NCBI GenBank assembly: GCA_032718475.1
Contig: JAUCBJ010007639.1
Coordinates: forward strand, 1-58,449
Source of the DNA: Nemertoderma westbladi
Lineage: Eukaryota > Xenacoelomorpha > Nemertodermatida > Nemertodermatidae
Length of the DNA stretch: 58,449 bases
Direction: 5' to 3'
Of this stretch, positions 11,943 through 24,528 are shown one piece after another. A model generated the notes under the pieces. That model searched no databases, had not been told where the DNA came from, and was given only the letters and a program-made list of their open reading frames with translations. The number at the start of each line of letters is the position of its first letter. Within the stretch, counting starts at the first letter, position 1. Both the position numbers and the translations under genes were made by a program.

Positions 11943-14900
11943 ATGTATTTCATTTACTCACAACTTTTAATATATTTCTTACTAAATCTATCATATCTGA
12001 ATGCTTTGGATGAAACAAATATACCCCCAAAAGTACCAACATTGGGAATAGCAATCCCACCCGACATATACCTGGGTGAGATAATTGAAACAAATATTTT
12101 TTCCACTTCCTGGAGTACCTCACATATCAAGAATCCTCACGGTGTTGCTTGTGATGACGCAACAAATTCTGTGTATGTCGGGGACTATAGTAATGGTTTA
12201 ATATACAAATTTGTCTTACACGTTAAAGGTGAACCAGAAATAATTATTGATGCGGGTTCAGATAGTCGAATCGAATCATTGGCCGTTTCAAATGGAAAAT
12301 TATATTGGGTGGAGAGGGGAACAGTGGAGACAGGAACTGTAAACAAGGCGAACCTAGATGGAAGTCAGCATGAGATATTATACTCCGGACAAAGTAACCA
12401 GCGACTGAGAGGTTTATCTATAGACGCAAAGAGAGGGCATGTGTATTGGACAGATTGGGGCAGTGAACCTAAGGTGCAAAGATGCTTACTCGATGGAAAT
12501 CAATTGGAAACAGTAGTTGATCAAGGTCTTATCCGTCCAAACGGTGTTGTTGTTGATGAAGAAACACAAAATATATACATAACAGATGGGCGCATTAAGA
12601 AAATTCTCAAGTACTCTGGGGATGGTAAAGATTTTTCTATTTTTCTTGATGAAGATACAACAAATGCAGAAAGGACATATGGATTATTTGGAATTACCAT
12701 TATCGGTGATTACATCTACTGGACTAATTCAATTTTTTATCCATCTGGATGGTCTGGTTTCTATGAAAGTGAAATTTATGTGGCCAAGAAATCCGCAGCC
12801 ACTCCACTTATTTCCGGCTCATCTGATATAAAATCCTTTGGGTTACAATGGAATGAACAAACTTATCAGCTATCAGGATGGTTAGCTACTGGTGAGTTAA
12901 ATAGCTTGCTGCTAATTAAAGGGAGCGATATTTATATTAAATATATGTGTAAATACATTTAGTATTAATTTATATAATATTATATATACATATAACTACA
13001 TAGAGGGGGACAATAGACCACTTAGAAGACCACTTGGCTTTGATTAAAGACCTGCTAAACGATAAGTCCCTCCCCTCACTATTTGGCTCAGAAATTCCAT
13101 TGCATCCTTGTTAGTATGAGGAATCTCTTAGCTTTACTGCTGAAAGAAGGAGGTTTGGCTAATGCTTCCATGGTAATAGAAGCCCAATGACAACTAGCAG
13201 ACTCCAAATTAGCAACACAACGAACGACTACTGGTCATAGATAGATTTATTTATACATTATGTAAAAACAATAACAAATACACCAAACAATGTACCGGTA
13301 TAAAGGTATTGTCCAACATAACATATAGGATTACCCCTAAAGCTTTGCAGCTTATTTCCAAGGGGGTCCTTTATGTTACTTGGTTCCAAATACAATATTA
13401 CACTACGCTAACCTAAAACCAATATAAACGTAATTACACTATGTACATGTACAACTTTACCGAGAGCGTGACAATGTCCAACTCAACGATAAAGATGTAA
13501 TGTACAGAACAATTTATTATAAAACGTAATTACAGTATAAATAGTAAATAATTAATAAACTAATAACTTACTGTAGGACTATTGTACCTATTTTTACATT
13601 GCACACGGAGGTGAGATTTAACTGCAGATTTAAAAGAATGTTGATTATTTAGGTTTTTAATTTCATTAGGCAGAGCGTTCCAATTTTTAATGCCGTTAAA
13701 AAAGGAAGTATCAGATTCAAAGGATTTACAATTCGGGAGGTAAAAGTTTGAAGCACTAGCTCTGGTACTGTAAGAGTGTGTATCGCGCACTCTGTTGAAT
13801 TTTTGTTACCATTATACACTTGTTTACCATTATACACTTTATGCACATGGTTAAGGCGTAGCTGCTTAGCTCTACTATCTAAGTTAATTAGTCCAGATTC
13901 AGAAAAGTCATCTGGAGTTAGGTGGTGCCTAGGTTTGTAGTCTTTAATAAATCGTACTACTTTATTCTGAGCTACTTGTAATTTACATTTAAGCTGTTTG
14001 GTTAAGCCTTCATACCAAGAAGAGCATGCATACTGTAGTCCATGTGACATTGTATTAAAGAAGGGCAAAGTAACTTGCGGGAGTCGGTGTTTAAACTATT
14101 TTTATTTCTGTATAGAAACATAAGCCTACTGTTAACTTTCGAGAAAATATTTTTCACTGTACTTTCTCCTGATAAGCAGTTATCCAATGTGGCGCCTAAA
14201 TATTTAACTTCCTTTTTATTTTCAATCTTATGTCCATTACTAGTGATTTCAAACTTAGTTACCTTCTTTAACTTTCTTTTGGAACCAAAAAAATTATTTC
14301 AGTCTTACCGTAGTGAATGGATAGCTTATTATCAACCAACCACTCATTACAAGATTCTAGAACTGCACTTAACTTTTGGCAAATATGGATAGGATCTTTA
14401 TGAGAGAAAATAAGAGCACTGTCATCGGCGTTAAATAATAATGATAATGATAATAATGAAATAAAATGAGTTTAAAAGCAATCAGGTCAAGATTATATTG
14501 GATTAATAAATGATTATAACTGGACCAGACGACAACTGTAAATCCACACATGATCTAAGGAAGAAACTTAAAGAGAATCATAGCAGCCAGATTAAAGTTC
14601 GATATATAAGTTGTTGATGCACAACTTCTGCCTCACCTCAAACCCTTTGTTGGCCAAGTTAGGGATAAGGGAGTGAGCTCCTCGCTTAAAGCATTACCCC
14701 TGAGGATTCGATTCGATTCGATCCTGAGCAAGGATTCGATTCGAAATAAGGAACTGATTTCGAGATGCTCTATAACTCAGGTACAATGTTCCTCTTGAAG
14801 GACAACCAAACTTTTCCGTTTGTAGTGAACCTTCTCAGCTACACATGCCTTTCATGTAAGAACGGATAATTTATAGCAAAAGAGCATGACAATGCATGTG

Positions 14901-17900
14901 ACCTATTCACTACAATACTGAAAGAGGTATGTGTAAATCTACAGGCCGAACCTCAGCTACTGCCGCTGGGGAATGAGAAACGTCATCTAAGAAGTGGGAA
15001 CACAAGTGCAGAGGCGCGCCTGGATATCAGGGAGGTGACTTCTGGCAAACAGGACAAATTTCTTATTATAATATACGAATTACACATATTAATACTATAT
15101 TATAACAAAGACGGATCCACCAAGGTAATATTCCATGAGCACGAATAAAACAATAAAAATGAATACCTACAACATGTGCTTGAAGTAGAACATACCTCAT
15201 TTACACCACTAGTTCTTGGGGAACTAATGGTGTTATGGGGGTAGAATGCAGCCACTTATTAGAATGAGGAGGACACGGGTTCCATGGAACCGGCGACATG
15301 AAGTGGAAAACATTGGAATGGATTTTGAGCTGAATGCTCATAATGCTAACATCATATACTACTACTACTACTACTACTAGGTCGAGCAAACTCAGACAGT
15401 GGAAATGAGATCTTTCCAGGCTTCCAGATTCTCCGTAGTTGTCTCAATTTCATTTCTCTCTAGTTCAGTATCCCGTTAAAGCTGGTATATATAATATATA
15501 TGTTATAGCCAGTCTTCCATGGGTACGCTTTCTATGTGTTGGTTGCCTGAACAGTAGATCTGGTATGACCTCGTCTTTACTTCTCCAGCAGTGCCACTGA
15601 ATCATTATTTACATTCACTGAGGGTGGTTGATACAGGTGGTATAGTACCATAGAGCTCAGCATTTGTCATGTGTTGTCTCCAGCTGATGTTTAGGGCTAC
15701 CCTTAGTAGTCTTGTGTAGCAACCATCAATTCGTTGTTCAAGTAATTTCGTCAGTGTCCAGGTCTCACCCCCGCATAAATGTACACTTTCCTCGTGGCTC
15801 GAAAGAACTTAGTCTTCGGGTGCCTGGAGAGGTCTGATTTCCAGATAGTACCATTTTTGATAGAACTACCCATGCCTTTGCTTTCCTAACTTCTGTATTT
15901 TTTGCTACTCTCTATCCATGACCCAAGGTACTGAGAGTCGTCAACCTTCCTTATTGATTATTATTGATTGTTGTCAACTTTCTATCAACATTAAAAGTCA
16001 TGAATTCGGTCTTGGTAGCATTTATATGCAATCCAACCTCCTTAGCAGCCCTCTCCACTTTATTCATTAGGAGCTGTGCATCTGCTAGGGTATTAGAGAG
16101 CAGGGTGATGACATCCGCAAAGTCAGTGTCTGTGACTGCAGTTGCCGGATATCTACTACTTCTGCTTTCTTGGAGTGTGAATCCCAGATCTTCACCCTTT
16201 GTGGCCATCGTCGTTGTGTAATGCGGTAGAATTACAAATAGTAAAGGTGCCAATGTTTCACCTTGCAGTACCCCAGCCAGTATTGAGAAGAACTCAGTTT
16301 ACCATCTGGTGAGAGTACCTGAGCTTCTATGTCACAATATAATAATCCAATGCCAACCACAATTACCTCTGGTATTCCATAAGCTCTTAGAATTTCCAGC
16401 ATTTTATCTTCATGGGTTGAGTCGAATGCTTTCTTCAAGTCCACAACAGTCAGGACAGCAGGGAGATTCTTTTAATGCTTCTTTGGAGTTCGGCGTGTGT
16501 GAAGTCGCCTGTTTCTATAGGTAGCGTATTGTCATATATGTTCCTTGTAGGGCTGACCTCGATGTTTGGTGGCTGCCCAAGCAAGTTTCTGAAACGATCT
16601 TTCCATTTCCCAACACGTTCTTCAGGAGACTTCAGCACAACTTTTCCGACCAGATACCTGCTGATGTTGTAGGCCAATTTAAGATCTTCCTTGGCTTTCT
16701 CAACCTTGTTGATGTTTTCGGTTGATCGTTGTTAGATTTTTACTTTGTAGTCTATCTTAAGATCTTCTCTCTTAACATCATATAATTAAAATTAAAGATG
16801 CCATCAAGACACCGTTATACCAGGGCCACAATTTTTGGTCTGTTTTATAGGTTGAGGTATGTCTGTGTATATTCGTTCTTTTGGTTCCAACATTATATTC
16901 TTATGTTCTTAGAACTTAGTGCGAATGTATAAATTCTTAAAGTAATTAATTATTGGTTTTACTTCACTCTGCTGTATTTCTGATATATTCAGTAGGACCA
17001 AATGTCTATACATTAAATTTTAAAATAAATTCTATAAATTTTATATCTATACCCTATATGCTGTATATTTGTTATTATTTGTCAGTAAAACATTTAGAAA
17101 TATATCCATGCGATTTGTATTATATCAATTAATTACTTCAATTAATTAAATATCACAAATTATATTCTCAAAAAAAAATACTACAGAGAAAAAAAAGAAA
17201 AAACTGGATTTTCTATAGTTCTGAGAATAGTATCAGTGATGTTTTTGAGGAAACAGCAGATTGGTAAAGATCAGCACAACTTTTATCTCACCCATATTGT
17301 AATTTATTAACATTATGATAATATATAATAATTTATATAATATATAATAATTTATATAATATATAATAATTTATATAATATATAATAATTTATATAATAT
17401 ATAATAATTTATATAATATATAATAATTTATATAATATATAATAATTTATATAATATATAATAATAATATAATTATATAATATAATATATTATATTATAA
17501 TATATAATAATATAATATATAAAATATAATGTAATGTAATAATTATTATATAATAATAAGAAATGATCATTGTAATATTCAAATTTTATTTTATTAATAA
17601 AGATTAAATAAATATGATCGAGAAGAAAAAAAAAAGAAAGGAATTTTATACTATTATAAATGTTTCTTTTAGAATATATTCCACCAACCAGTACTACACC
17701 AACAGCTCTAACAACAACTACAGGGCCTACTAGTACAGCTAAGGGCACAACTACAACTAATATTGTGGAGGTGGCCTCTACAACTGAATTTACAACACCA
17801 CCAATCTCAACAACCATAGAGGTTACCACACCAACAAGTACAATGACGCCAACACCACCCTTTGAGGATACCAGTGAGATCCCAACATTAGCTATGACCA

Positions 17901-20900
17901 TTCCGCCAATTACGATTCAAGGCATTATATTTGAAACCACTGATTTTATCACTAGATGGCAATCATCAATCATTGAAGATCCTCATGGGGTAGCGTTTGA
18001 TGCAATATCGAAAAATCTGTACATTGGGGCAAATGATGAAATATTGAAGTTTTCTTTAGAATGCCCAAACAGAGAACCTGAAATTGTTATCAAATCACAA
18101 TTAGATAGTCAAATCGAATCATTGGCCGTTTCAAATGGAAAACTATATTGGGTGGAGAGGAGAACAGTGGAGAGAGGGGCGGGGAGGGAGACAGGAACTG
18201 TAAACAAGGCGAACCTAGATGGAAGTCAGCATGAGATATTATACTCCGGACAAAGTAACCAGCGACTGAGAGGTTTATCTATAGACGCAAAGAGAGGGCA
18301 TGTGTATTGGACAGATTGGGGCAGTGAACCTAAGGTGCAAAGATGCTTACTCGATGGAAATCAATTGGAAACAGTAGTTGATCAAGGTCTTATACGTCCA
18401 AATGGTGTTGTTGTTGATGAAGAAACACAAAATATATACATAACAGATGGGCGCATTAAGAAAATTCTCAAGTACTCTGGGGACGGTAAAGATTCTTCTA
18501 TTTTTCTAGAAAATGACGAAACAATCGAAGAAAAAACATTTGGATTGTTCGGAATAACTATAGTAGGTGATTATGTGTACTGGACTAATTCATTGTATTA
18601 TCCAAATGGTTTATTCGGTGAATATAAAACACGTCTTTACAGGGCCTACAAATATACAGGTGAATGGAATACTGAACTCGGTCAGGGGTTTGAAGGAAAC
18701 TCACTACAACTTACAGGATGGATTACTTTAGGTAAGATACCTGACTACTACTAATAATAATAATTGTGTAATTTGTATGTTCAACGCTTGTATGTTGTAT
18801 TAAATATCTTTACAGGATAATAACATGAGATGTTAATGAAATAACAAATTGAGTCCAGTAAAAAGTAAGGATAAATTGGTTTTTTTAGTTTTAATTTTAT
18901 TCACGGTACAATAGCCTCATATAATGCAGTATTCATTGAATTATTTTGCAGATGTTAAACCAACCGCTGGCGCTGCAGAAACGACAGAAGGTCTACCCCT
19001 AACTACTGTCAATCCATGCGCACCAACCATCAGTTCTACACAGAGTCAGACAACTAAAGGCCTACTAACTACTAAAGATCAACCATCCACCACCACACAT
19101 CTACAGTCAACAACTACAAAAGATCAACAAACAACAACTAAAGATCAACAAACAACAACTAAAGATCAACCAACAACAACTAAAGATCAACAAACAACAA
19201 CTAAAGATCAACAAACAACAACTAAAGTTCAACCAACAACAACTAAAGATCAACAAACAACAACTAAAGATCAACCAACAACAACTAAAGATCAACAAAC
19301 AACAACTAAAGATCAACCAACAACAACTAAAGATCAACAAACAACAACTAAAGATCAACCAACAACAACTAAAGATCAACAAACAACAACTAAAGATCAA
19401 CAAACAACAACTAAAGTTCAACCAACAACAACTAAAGATCAACAAACAACAACTAAAGATCAACCAACAACAACTAAAGATCAACAAACAACAACTAAAG
19501 ATCAACAAACAACAACTAAAGTTCAACCAACAACAACTAAAGATCAACAAACAACAACTAAAGATCAACCAACAACAACTAAAGATCAACAAACAACAAC
19601 TAAAGATCAACAAACAACAACTAAAGATCAACCAACAACAACTAAAGATCAACAAACAACAACTAAAGATCAACAAACAACAACTAAAGTTCAACCAACA
19701 ACAACTAAAGCTCAACAAACAACAACTAAAGATCAACCAACAACAACTAAAGATCGACCAACAACAACTAAAGATCAACAAACAACAACTAAAGATCAAC
19801 AAACAACAACTAAAGTTCAACAAACAACAACTAAAGATCAACAAACAACAACTAAAGATCAACCAACAACAACTAAAGATCGACCAACAACAACTAAAGA
19901 TCAACAAACAACAACTAAAGATCAACAAACAACAACTAAAGTTCAACCAACAACAACTAAAGATCAACAAACAACAACTAAAGATCAACAAACAACAACT
20001 AAAGATCAACAAACAACAACTAAAGATCAACCAACAACAACTAAAGATCGACCAACAACAACTAAAGATCAACAAACAACAACTAAAGATCAACAAACAA
20101 CAACTAAAGTTCAACCAACAACAACTAAAGATCAACAAACAACAACTAAAGATCAACAAACAACAACTAAAGATCAACCAACAACAACTAAAGATCAACA
20201 AACAACAACTAAAGATCAACCAACAACAACTAAAGATCAACAAACAACAACTAAAGATCAACCAACAACAACTAAAGATCGACCATTCACCACCAAAGAT
20301 AAACAATCTACTACCACAGATCAACAATCAACAACTACCAAAGTTCAACAAACATCTACTAAAAATCAACAAACAACTACCAAAGAGCGACAAACAACTA
20401 CCAAAGAGCGACAAACAACAACCAAAGAGCGACAAACAACTACCAAAGAGCGACAAACAACAACCAAAGATCAACAATTAACAACTACCAATGATCTACA
20501 AACAAATACAACATACTTTCCATCAAATCTTTTTATATGCAATAAATGTATAGACGACAAGACAGGATATGGCAATTGCCTACTGAACAATTTTGACAAT
20601 AATGACAAAACCAATGAATATATAAGCGGTTGCAACTTCTGTGTGGTAGAAGTTGATGCAAAATATCACAGTATACCCATTGATGTAGGGTAAGTAGTCT
20701 AAAAAAATGTAGTAATTACTCATACTTACTGAATATTTAATAAAATATAGATTATGATCTGGATATAAGCTCATCAGCCTGGTTCCCCACTATTGGCTAC
20801 AACCCCGAACCAACCAGTAGTTAACTCATGGTCGAACTGGAATGCATGCCGAGGCCCAAGGGTCATCCATCAAGGTCTACCTGTCAACCATTGGCAGTTG

Positions 20901-21821
20901 GTTGATCTGATTTTCCAACCTTAGTTCGGATGACTATAGATATACAGGATCCCTGTGATCTAGGCTAACCAGGGCGAGGCTTCATTCGACATTGTAGTTA
21001 AACACTGAAGCCGCCTCTTAAACCAAGGCCAACTGGTCCTCCAATACCATTGAGAACACCATGCGTTGTCGGCTAAACAAGCTGCTCTGCAGCCACTCCG
21101 GTCAGCGCCAACGATTGTGTCTGGTCCACCAAGTAACAGATCCAAGTAACTAATCCTCCATTTGCCCAGGCCCTAGTAGCTAGGAGATGTGTGGCAGAGG
21201 CCTGGAGTGCATGTAGGCCGGTGTTTGCCATCGGCTGCAGTTCGCTCTACTCTGGGACAATTCCCTGTGTCACCATGGCAACCATCATTAGTGGCGTGGT
21301 CTGGTGTTTGTGTTTGTTCGTTTGTTCGTGTTTGTTGACGGAGCACGTCTGAGTGGTATGGGATATGCGATCATTATAAATATATATACGTATATATGTT
21401 AATTTGTTAATATAATAGTAATAATAATTAATAATAATAAATAACATTATACATAGGTACGTAGGGTAGAACACTACTTACATATTTTTTCTTCGAATAA
21501 CGTGTTTCACCTTGCAGTGGAGGCCAAATACATGTGAATAGAGGATGTAGCGAGAGTTGCCCCATTCCCGAGGACGTAAGAGACCACCCTCAGCAGGACC
21601 AGTCGATGATGGTTTACTGTCGAGCTGACAACGTCTCCAACGTTCATTGTGATTACTGTTGCCTTGGTAACAGATGTTCAGACGCTGTTGATGTTTTAAA
21701 GGATTTAAATGAATTCACAACTGCTGGATCACAAGGTTCCATGAACACCAGATTTATTACGATGTTGATATTGATGGCCATTACAAATGTCTTTCATATT
21801 GTATCTGTTAATATTATATAA
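11943..21821 (+). CDS. YWTD propeller-mucin-Ly6 surface protein (4 exons)
   Basis: Exons 11943-12891, 17673-18731, 18952-20689 and 21518-21821 join with phases 1,1,2 into 1350 codons including stop. Donors are GTGAGT, GTAAGA, GTAAGT; acceptors TTTCTTTTAG, TTATTTTGCAG, CACCTTGCAG. Exon 1: signal peptide (about residues 1-21) and an LDLR class-B/YWTD beta-propeller (YWVE, VYWTDWG, IYITDGR, IYWTN). Exon 2: Thr/Pro-rich linker plus a second propeller with the same blades. Exon 3: about 55 TTTKDQQ/TTTKDQP heptads, a likely O-glycosylated mucin stalk, then the first half of a Ly6/three-finger domain (ICNKC, SGCNFC). Exon 4: the second half, with the diagnostic CCLGNRC, then a hydrophobic tail (about 20 residues) suggesting GPI anchoring. 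Each of exons 1 and 2 could read into its intron to a stop (12962, 18754), so shorter secreted forms are possible. Known YWTD proteins bind protein ligands; this one lacks EGF and LDL-A modules. Ligand unknown. Confidence 0.85.
12963..13559. other. Intron 1 DNA, no further gene
   Basis: First part of the 4.8-kb intron between the two propeller exons. It probably includes the 3' untranslated part of the LINE fragment that follows. Nothing else is recognisable. Confidence 0.5.
13560..14435 (-). mobile_element. 5'-truncated LINE (RT C-terminal part)
   Basis: On the minus strand from about 14435 the translation begins NADDSALIFSHKDPI, the catalytic Y/FADD region of a reverse transcriptase with Tyr replaced by Asn. 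It continues through KLSIHYGKTEIIFFGSKRK, a KYLGA-like thumb segment, and YSMHALLGM. The C-terminal tail is typical of CR1/L2-like LINEs (WYEGL, LQVAQNKVVRFI, IKNWNALPNEIKNLN, FKSAVKSHLR). At least two frameshifts split it. The upstream break lies at a TAA/TGA-rich microsatellite near 14440. It is a dead copy inserted in intron 1, antisense to the host gene. Confidence 0.85.
14560..15399. other. Intron 1 DNA between LINE fragments
   Basis: No recognisable gene. It contains small ATTCGATTCG repeats (14707-14742) and a (TAC)n-like run at 15357-15380. Confidence 0.5.
15400..16790 (-). mobile_element. Second degraded LINE (RT domain)
   Basis: Minus-strand pieces in three frames assemble into a non-LTR reverse transcriptase in the right order. 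They are VGKWKDRFRNLLGQPPNIEV, then DLKKAFDSTHEDKMLEILRA (motif A region), the remains of a GxLQGDxLAPxLF block near 16250, then DTDFADVITLLSNTLADAQL (FADD motif with the second Asp changed). LHINATKTEFMTFN follows, and near 15720-15640 CYTRLLRVALNISW. Frameshifts and stops make it inactive. It is a different LINE lineage from the fragment at 13560-14435, judged by its thumb and C-terminal sequence. Same intron, also antisense to the host gene. Confidence 0.8.
17320..17462. repeat. 19-bp AT minisatellite
   Basis: TAATTTATATAATATATAA is repeated about seven times almost without change, followed by further irregular AT-only sequence to about 17530. It is located about 200 bp before the exon 2 acceptor (17672). 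Confidence 0.9.
19117..20290 (+). repeat. 21-bp coding minisatellite (TTTKDQx heptads)
   Basis: About 55 copies of ACAACAACTAAAGATCAAC(A/C)A encode TTTKDQQ, TTTKDQP, TTTKVQP and TTTKDRP heptads inside exon 3. The variants recur in short higher-order patterns (for example DQQ-DQQ-VQP), showing expansion by unequal exchange of multi-unit blocks. The array is flanked by degenerate heptads up to about 20500. Copy number is likely polymorphic between alleles and liable to assembly collapse. The Thr density predicts heavy O-glycosylation. Confidence 0.95.
20760..21260. other. GC-richer unclassified segment in intron 3
   Basis: This block in the last intron is clearly richer in G+C than its surroundings and has no intact reading frame or splice signals on either strand. 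It has the look of an old repeat insertion, but I recognise no family. It must be skipped for the Ly6 domain to be continuous (20689 to 21518). Confidence 0.4.
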
Positions 21822-22228
21822 CTTTTACTAATTATTTGTAAATTTTTACTCCTGTCGCCTCTTAAAAATACAGTTCAATCTTTGAACAATATGTTGGTTG
21901 ACTTTAGACTTATTATTACATTAAGTACTATACTAACTATAGGTTTTATACATATCTTTCTAGGAAAATTTACATTATTTTTGTAATTTAACTTTCATTT
22001 GTTGCCAATTATCACTCCAAGTAGTCGACCTTAATAATTATTTAATCATTAATTATAAGGCAGAATTTTTTTAATGTTTACTTTATCGGTAATTATTAAT
22101 ACTTATGTTGTGCTAATGTTGTTTATCATTTCATTACTTAGTTATACGTCCTATACTTTTTTCATTGCGTATTATTAAGAACTTTAATCAAGAATTGTGC
22201 TTTAATTTATAGTCTGGAAGTTAAGTTA
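21822..22228. other. 3' flank of propeller-mucin gene
   Basis: AT-rich sequence after the stop codon at 21819-21821. It should contain the 3' UTR; I see no canonical AATAAA close to the stop. Confidence 0.4.
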
Positions 22229-22473
22229 TACAGGGTGTCCCACAAAATTTGATACGATTTAACTTTTCAATGACTCGCTCCAATGTGAATGAATTTCTCT
22301 CCCCAACATTCTTTTTAACTTAGATGTTGGTATAAATGTCGATTAATTTGATTACCATGGTCTCTTAATACGTGTGTTTCTGTTCAACCGCAGTTTTTCC
22401 TATTTTGTTAGTAATCTTATAGGTTCGACTTTGAGAACTTGAAATAGCAGATAAAGTTGCTGTAGAGATTTAA

Positions 22474-22500
22474 GGGGGGGGGGGGGTGGGGGGGGGGGGG
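22474..22500. repeat. Poly-G tract
   Basis: A 27-bp G run is broken only by a T at 22487. It is capable of G-quadruplex formation on the plus strand. Confidence 0.95.
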
Positions 22501-23817
22501 TTACACCATTTTCGGACAACTCTTCGATTTATCACTCTCATCGTTTCAAAATTGTTTGGTTTTGGCTAAAATTTGGCATATAGGTGCCTAAAATGCTATT
22601 CTACGACAGGTCAGAAAAAAAAAATTTTTCGCTATTTAATATTAGTTAATACTAGTTAATTATAAAAAAAACTTGGTTGCGCTTAAAACCCTAAGGCTTT
22701 TACAGTTTTGTACCTAATCACATGAAAGTTTTTTTATATGATAGATCAAAGATGGGGCAACATAACTATCAGGCGATATTTTGTTAAAATAATTCTGCAC
22801 CGCTAGGTGGCGCTTCAAATTTACGCCTAATTTTTAGGTTTTTTATAAATAGTATTAAATTTTATTAACAAAAAAATTCGAAAAGTTGTCTGATACTTTT
22901 ATGCAGGATGGCTATCTAGACACCCACAGGAAGTTTCAGACTAATTACTCAAAAATTGTAGAAGTAGTAGGGTTTTGAAGTTGACAATTTGTTGAGTTGA
23001 CAATTACGACGTGTTTACTAGTAATTAGGCCCTACATTGTTTTAAAGCTATTTACTCATGACCAACAATAATTTTTATTTTCCGAACTTATTAAAGACTC
23101 TAGCTCTTGTTTATTGAACAGGTGCGCAATTCCCCACCTCATGGTGGAAATTTCGTGTTTAATTAAGAAGTTTGAAAGTGAGAAAATGTTATTACGAAGT
23201 CGGCTTCTTCACGCCGACGTATATGTAATATCAAGTTTGTTCAGAATTATCCTCGCTCAAATATACCCAGAATCGGGAAAAAAAGAAGTACTTTTTACCC
23301 CAGGGAAAAAAGTAACTCATAGGATTGCACTGATTTTACTTTTTCTCTTAAACTTTATTACATGTGTTGAAAGAGAATCGACGTAGAAAAGGTTTGTAAG
23401 TAATTTGAGCAAAATCCATTCACACCCTCAACAGTTATTGCAACTTCAGTGTCTGCAAGGCGAACTCCAAAACAAACGGAACTCAATATCTCATATTGGT
23501 TTATGTAGTTAAATGTAGTTACGTAATAAATATTCGAGAACACAAAATTATTTAAAATTCAGTGGCAGCAACAGGAGTTGAAGAGTACAGTAATTGGAAT
23601 CGCAGTAACTATGGACGCAATATAGTAAAACTGCAGTAAACACTACAGTTGTATCGTTCTATCTTTTATTAAAGAATTAAGCAACAAAAAGTACCATTTT
23701 TAAGAATACCATTACTTATTACATGGAAAAAAAATGTAGAACATTCTATATCGCTGAAACGTTGTCAAAATATGAAACCCATTAAAAACCTAACCGCCTT
23801 CTAAGATGGAAAACTGC

Positions 23818-24528
23818 GGTAATAACTATTTACATACTTGTGTGTCAAGTAGCACTTTACAGTGAGATGATCCGAGTGGCTTTGTTACACGAACGAACGT
23901 TAGTGAGTGAGTGAAAATAAAGCCACGAGGATCAGAACACTAATAACTATTTTACATACTTGTGTGTAAAGTAGCACTTTACAGTGAGATGATCCGAGTG
24001 GCTTTGTTACACGAACGAAAGTTAGTGAGTGAGTGAAAATAAAGCCACGAGGATCAGAACACTGTAAAGTACTTTGCAACAATTATATGTAGTGTTATTC
24101 CAAAATTGTAAAATTACGAAATAATAGTATATATATTATAAGTGATAGAAACTGCACAAATTAAATTAGTTGATGTAAAAATAAATGTAAAAATGACATA
24201 AATTATGTTATAAAAAAGTCAGCTTATATTTATGGTGGCGTTTGGAGACATGTTAATAGTTTATAGCTACTGGTTATTAATAGCTACCGGTAGGTAATGC
24301 AGTAGGCCTATCCGGCGGTCAGGCAATTAATAATAAAGTCCACGCCGTCAGGACATTACATAATAATATTACACCAAAACAATACTTACATAATAATAAT
24401 ACACCAAAACAATACTATATGTACAGGCCAATACAATACTGGAATGTCCTTAAAGTTATGATGTGCTAAATATAACAACTAGCTGTTAATACTTTACGGC
24501 ATTGAGTAATGTTACAATTTTGGAATAA
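23818..24528 (-). mobile_element. Dispersed non-coding element, copy B
   Basis: This is the reverse-complement relative of copy A (9082-9670), with the same order of conserved blocks. Its hairpin terminus is tandemly duplicated: about 115 bp from 23826 are repeated from 23941 with few changes, including the words GATCCGAGTGGCTTTGTTAC and AATAAAGCCACGAGGATCAG. The arms around GTTACACGAACGAA can pair. It also has an internal duplication (ACACCAAAACAATACT, twice near 24371-24416). Confidence 0.7.

Noticed and set aside
12893-12962. Ending the first propeller protein at the stop at 12960-12962
   Set aside because: A GTGAGT donor at 12892 in the same position and phase as the donor of the second propeller exon, with a matching acceptor, makes splicing the better model. 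A read-through short form remains possible.
16600-16626. CTGAAGA...GAAA on the minus strand
   Set aside because: Part of LINE coding sequence (PEERVGKW region); no stem II or stem I can form.
18924-18951. Start codon at 18924 for a separate mucin gene
   Set aside because: The bases directly before 18952 form a strong acceptor (TTATTTTGCAG) in the phase required by the previous exon, and no signal peptide follows the ATG.
19107-20327. Antisense 406-codon frame rich in FSCC repeats
   Set aside because: It is the complement of the TTTKDQ heptad array; the 21-bp period keeps it open automatically. It has no start context or domain and lies wholly inside a coding exon.
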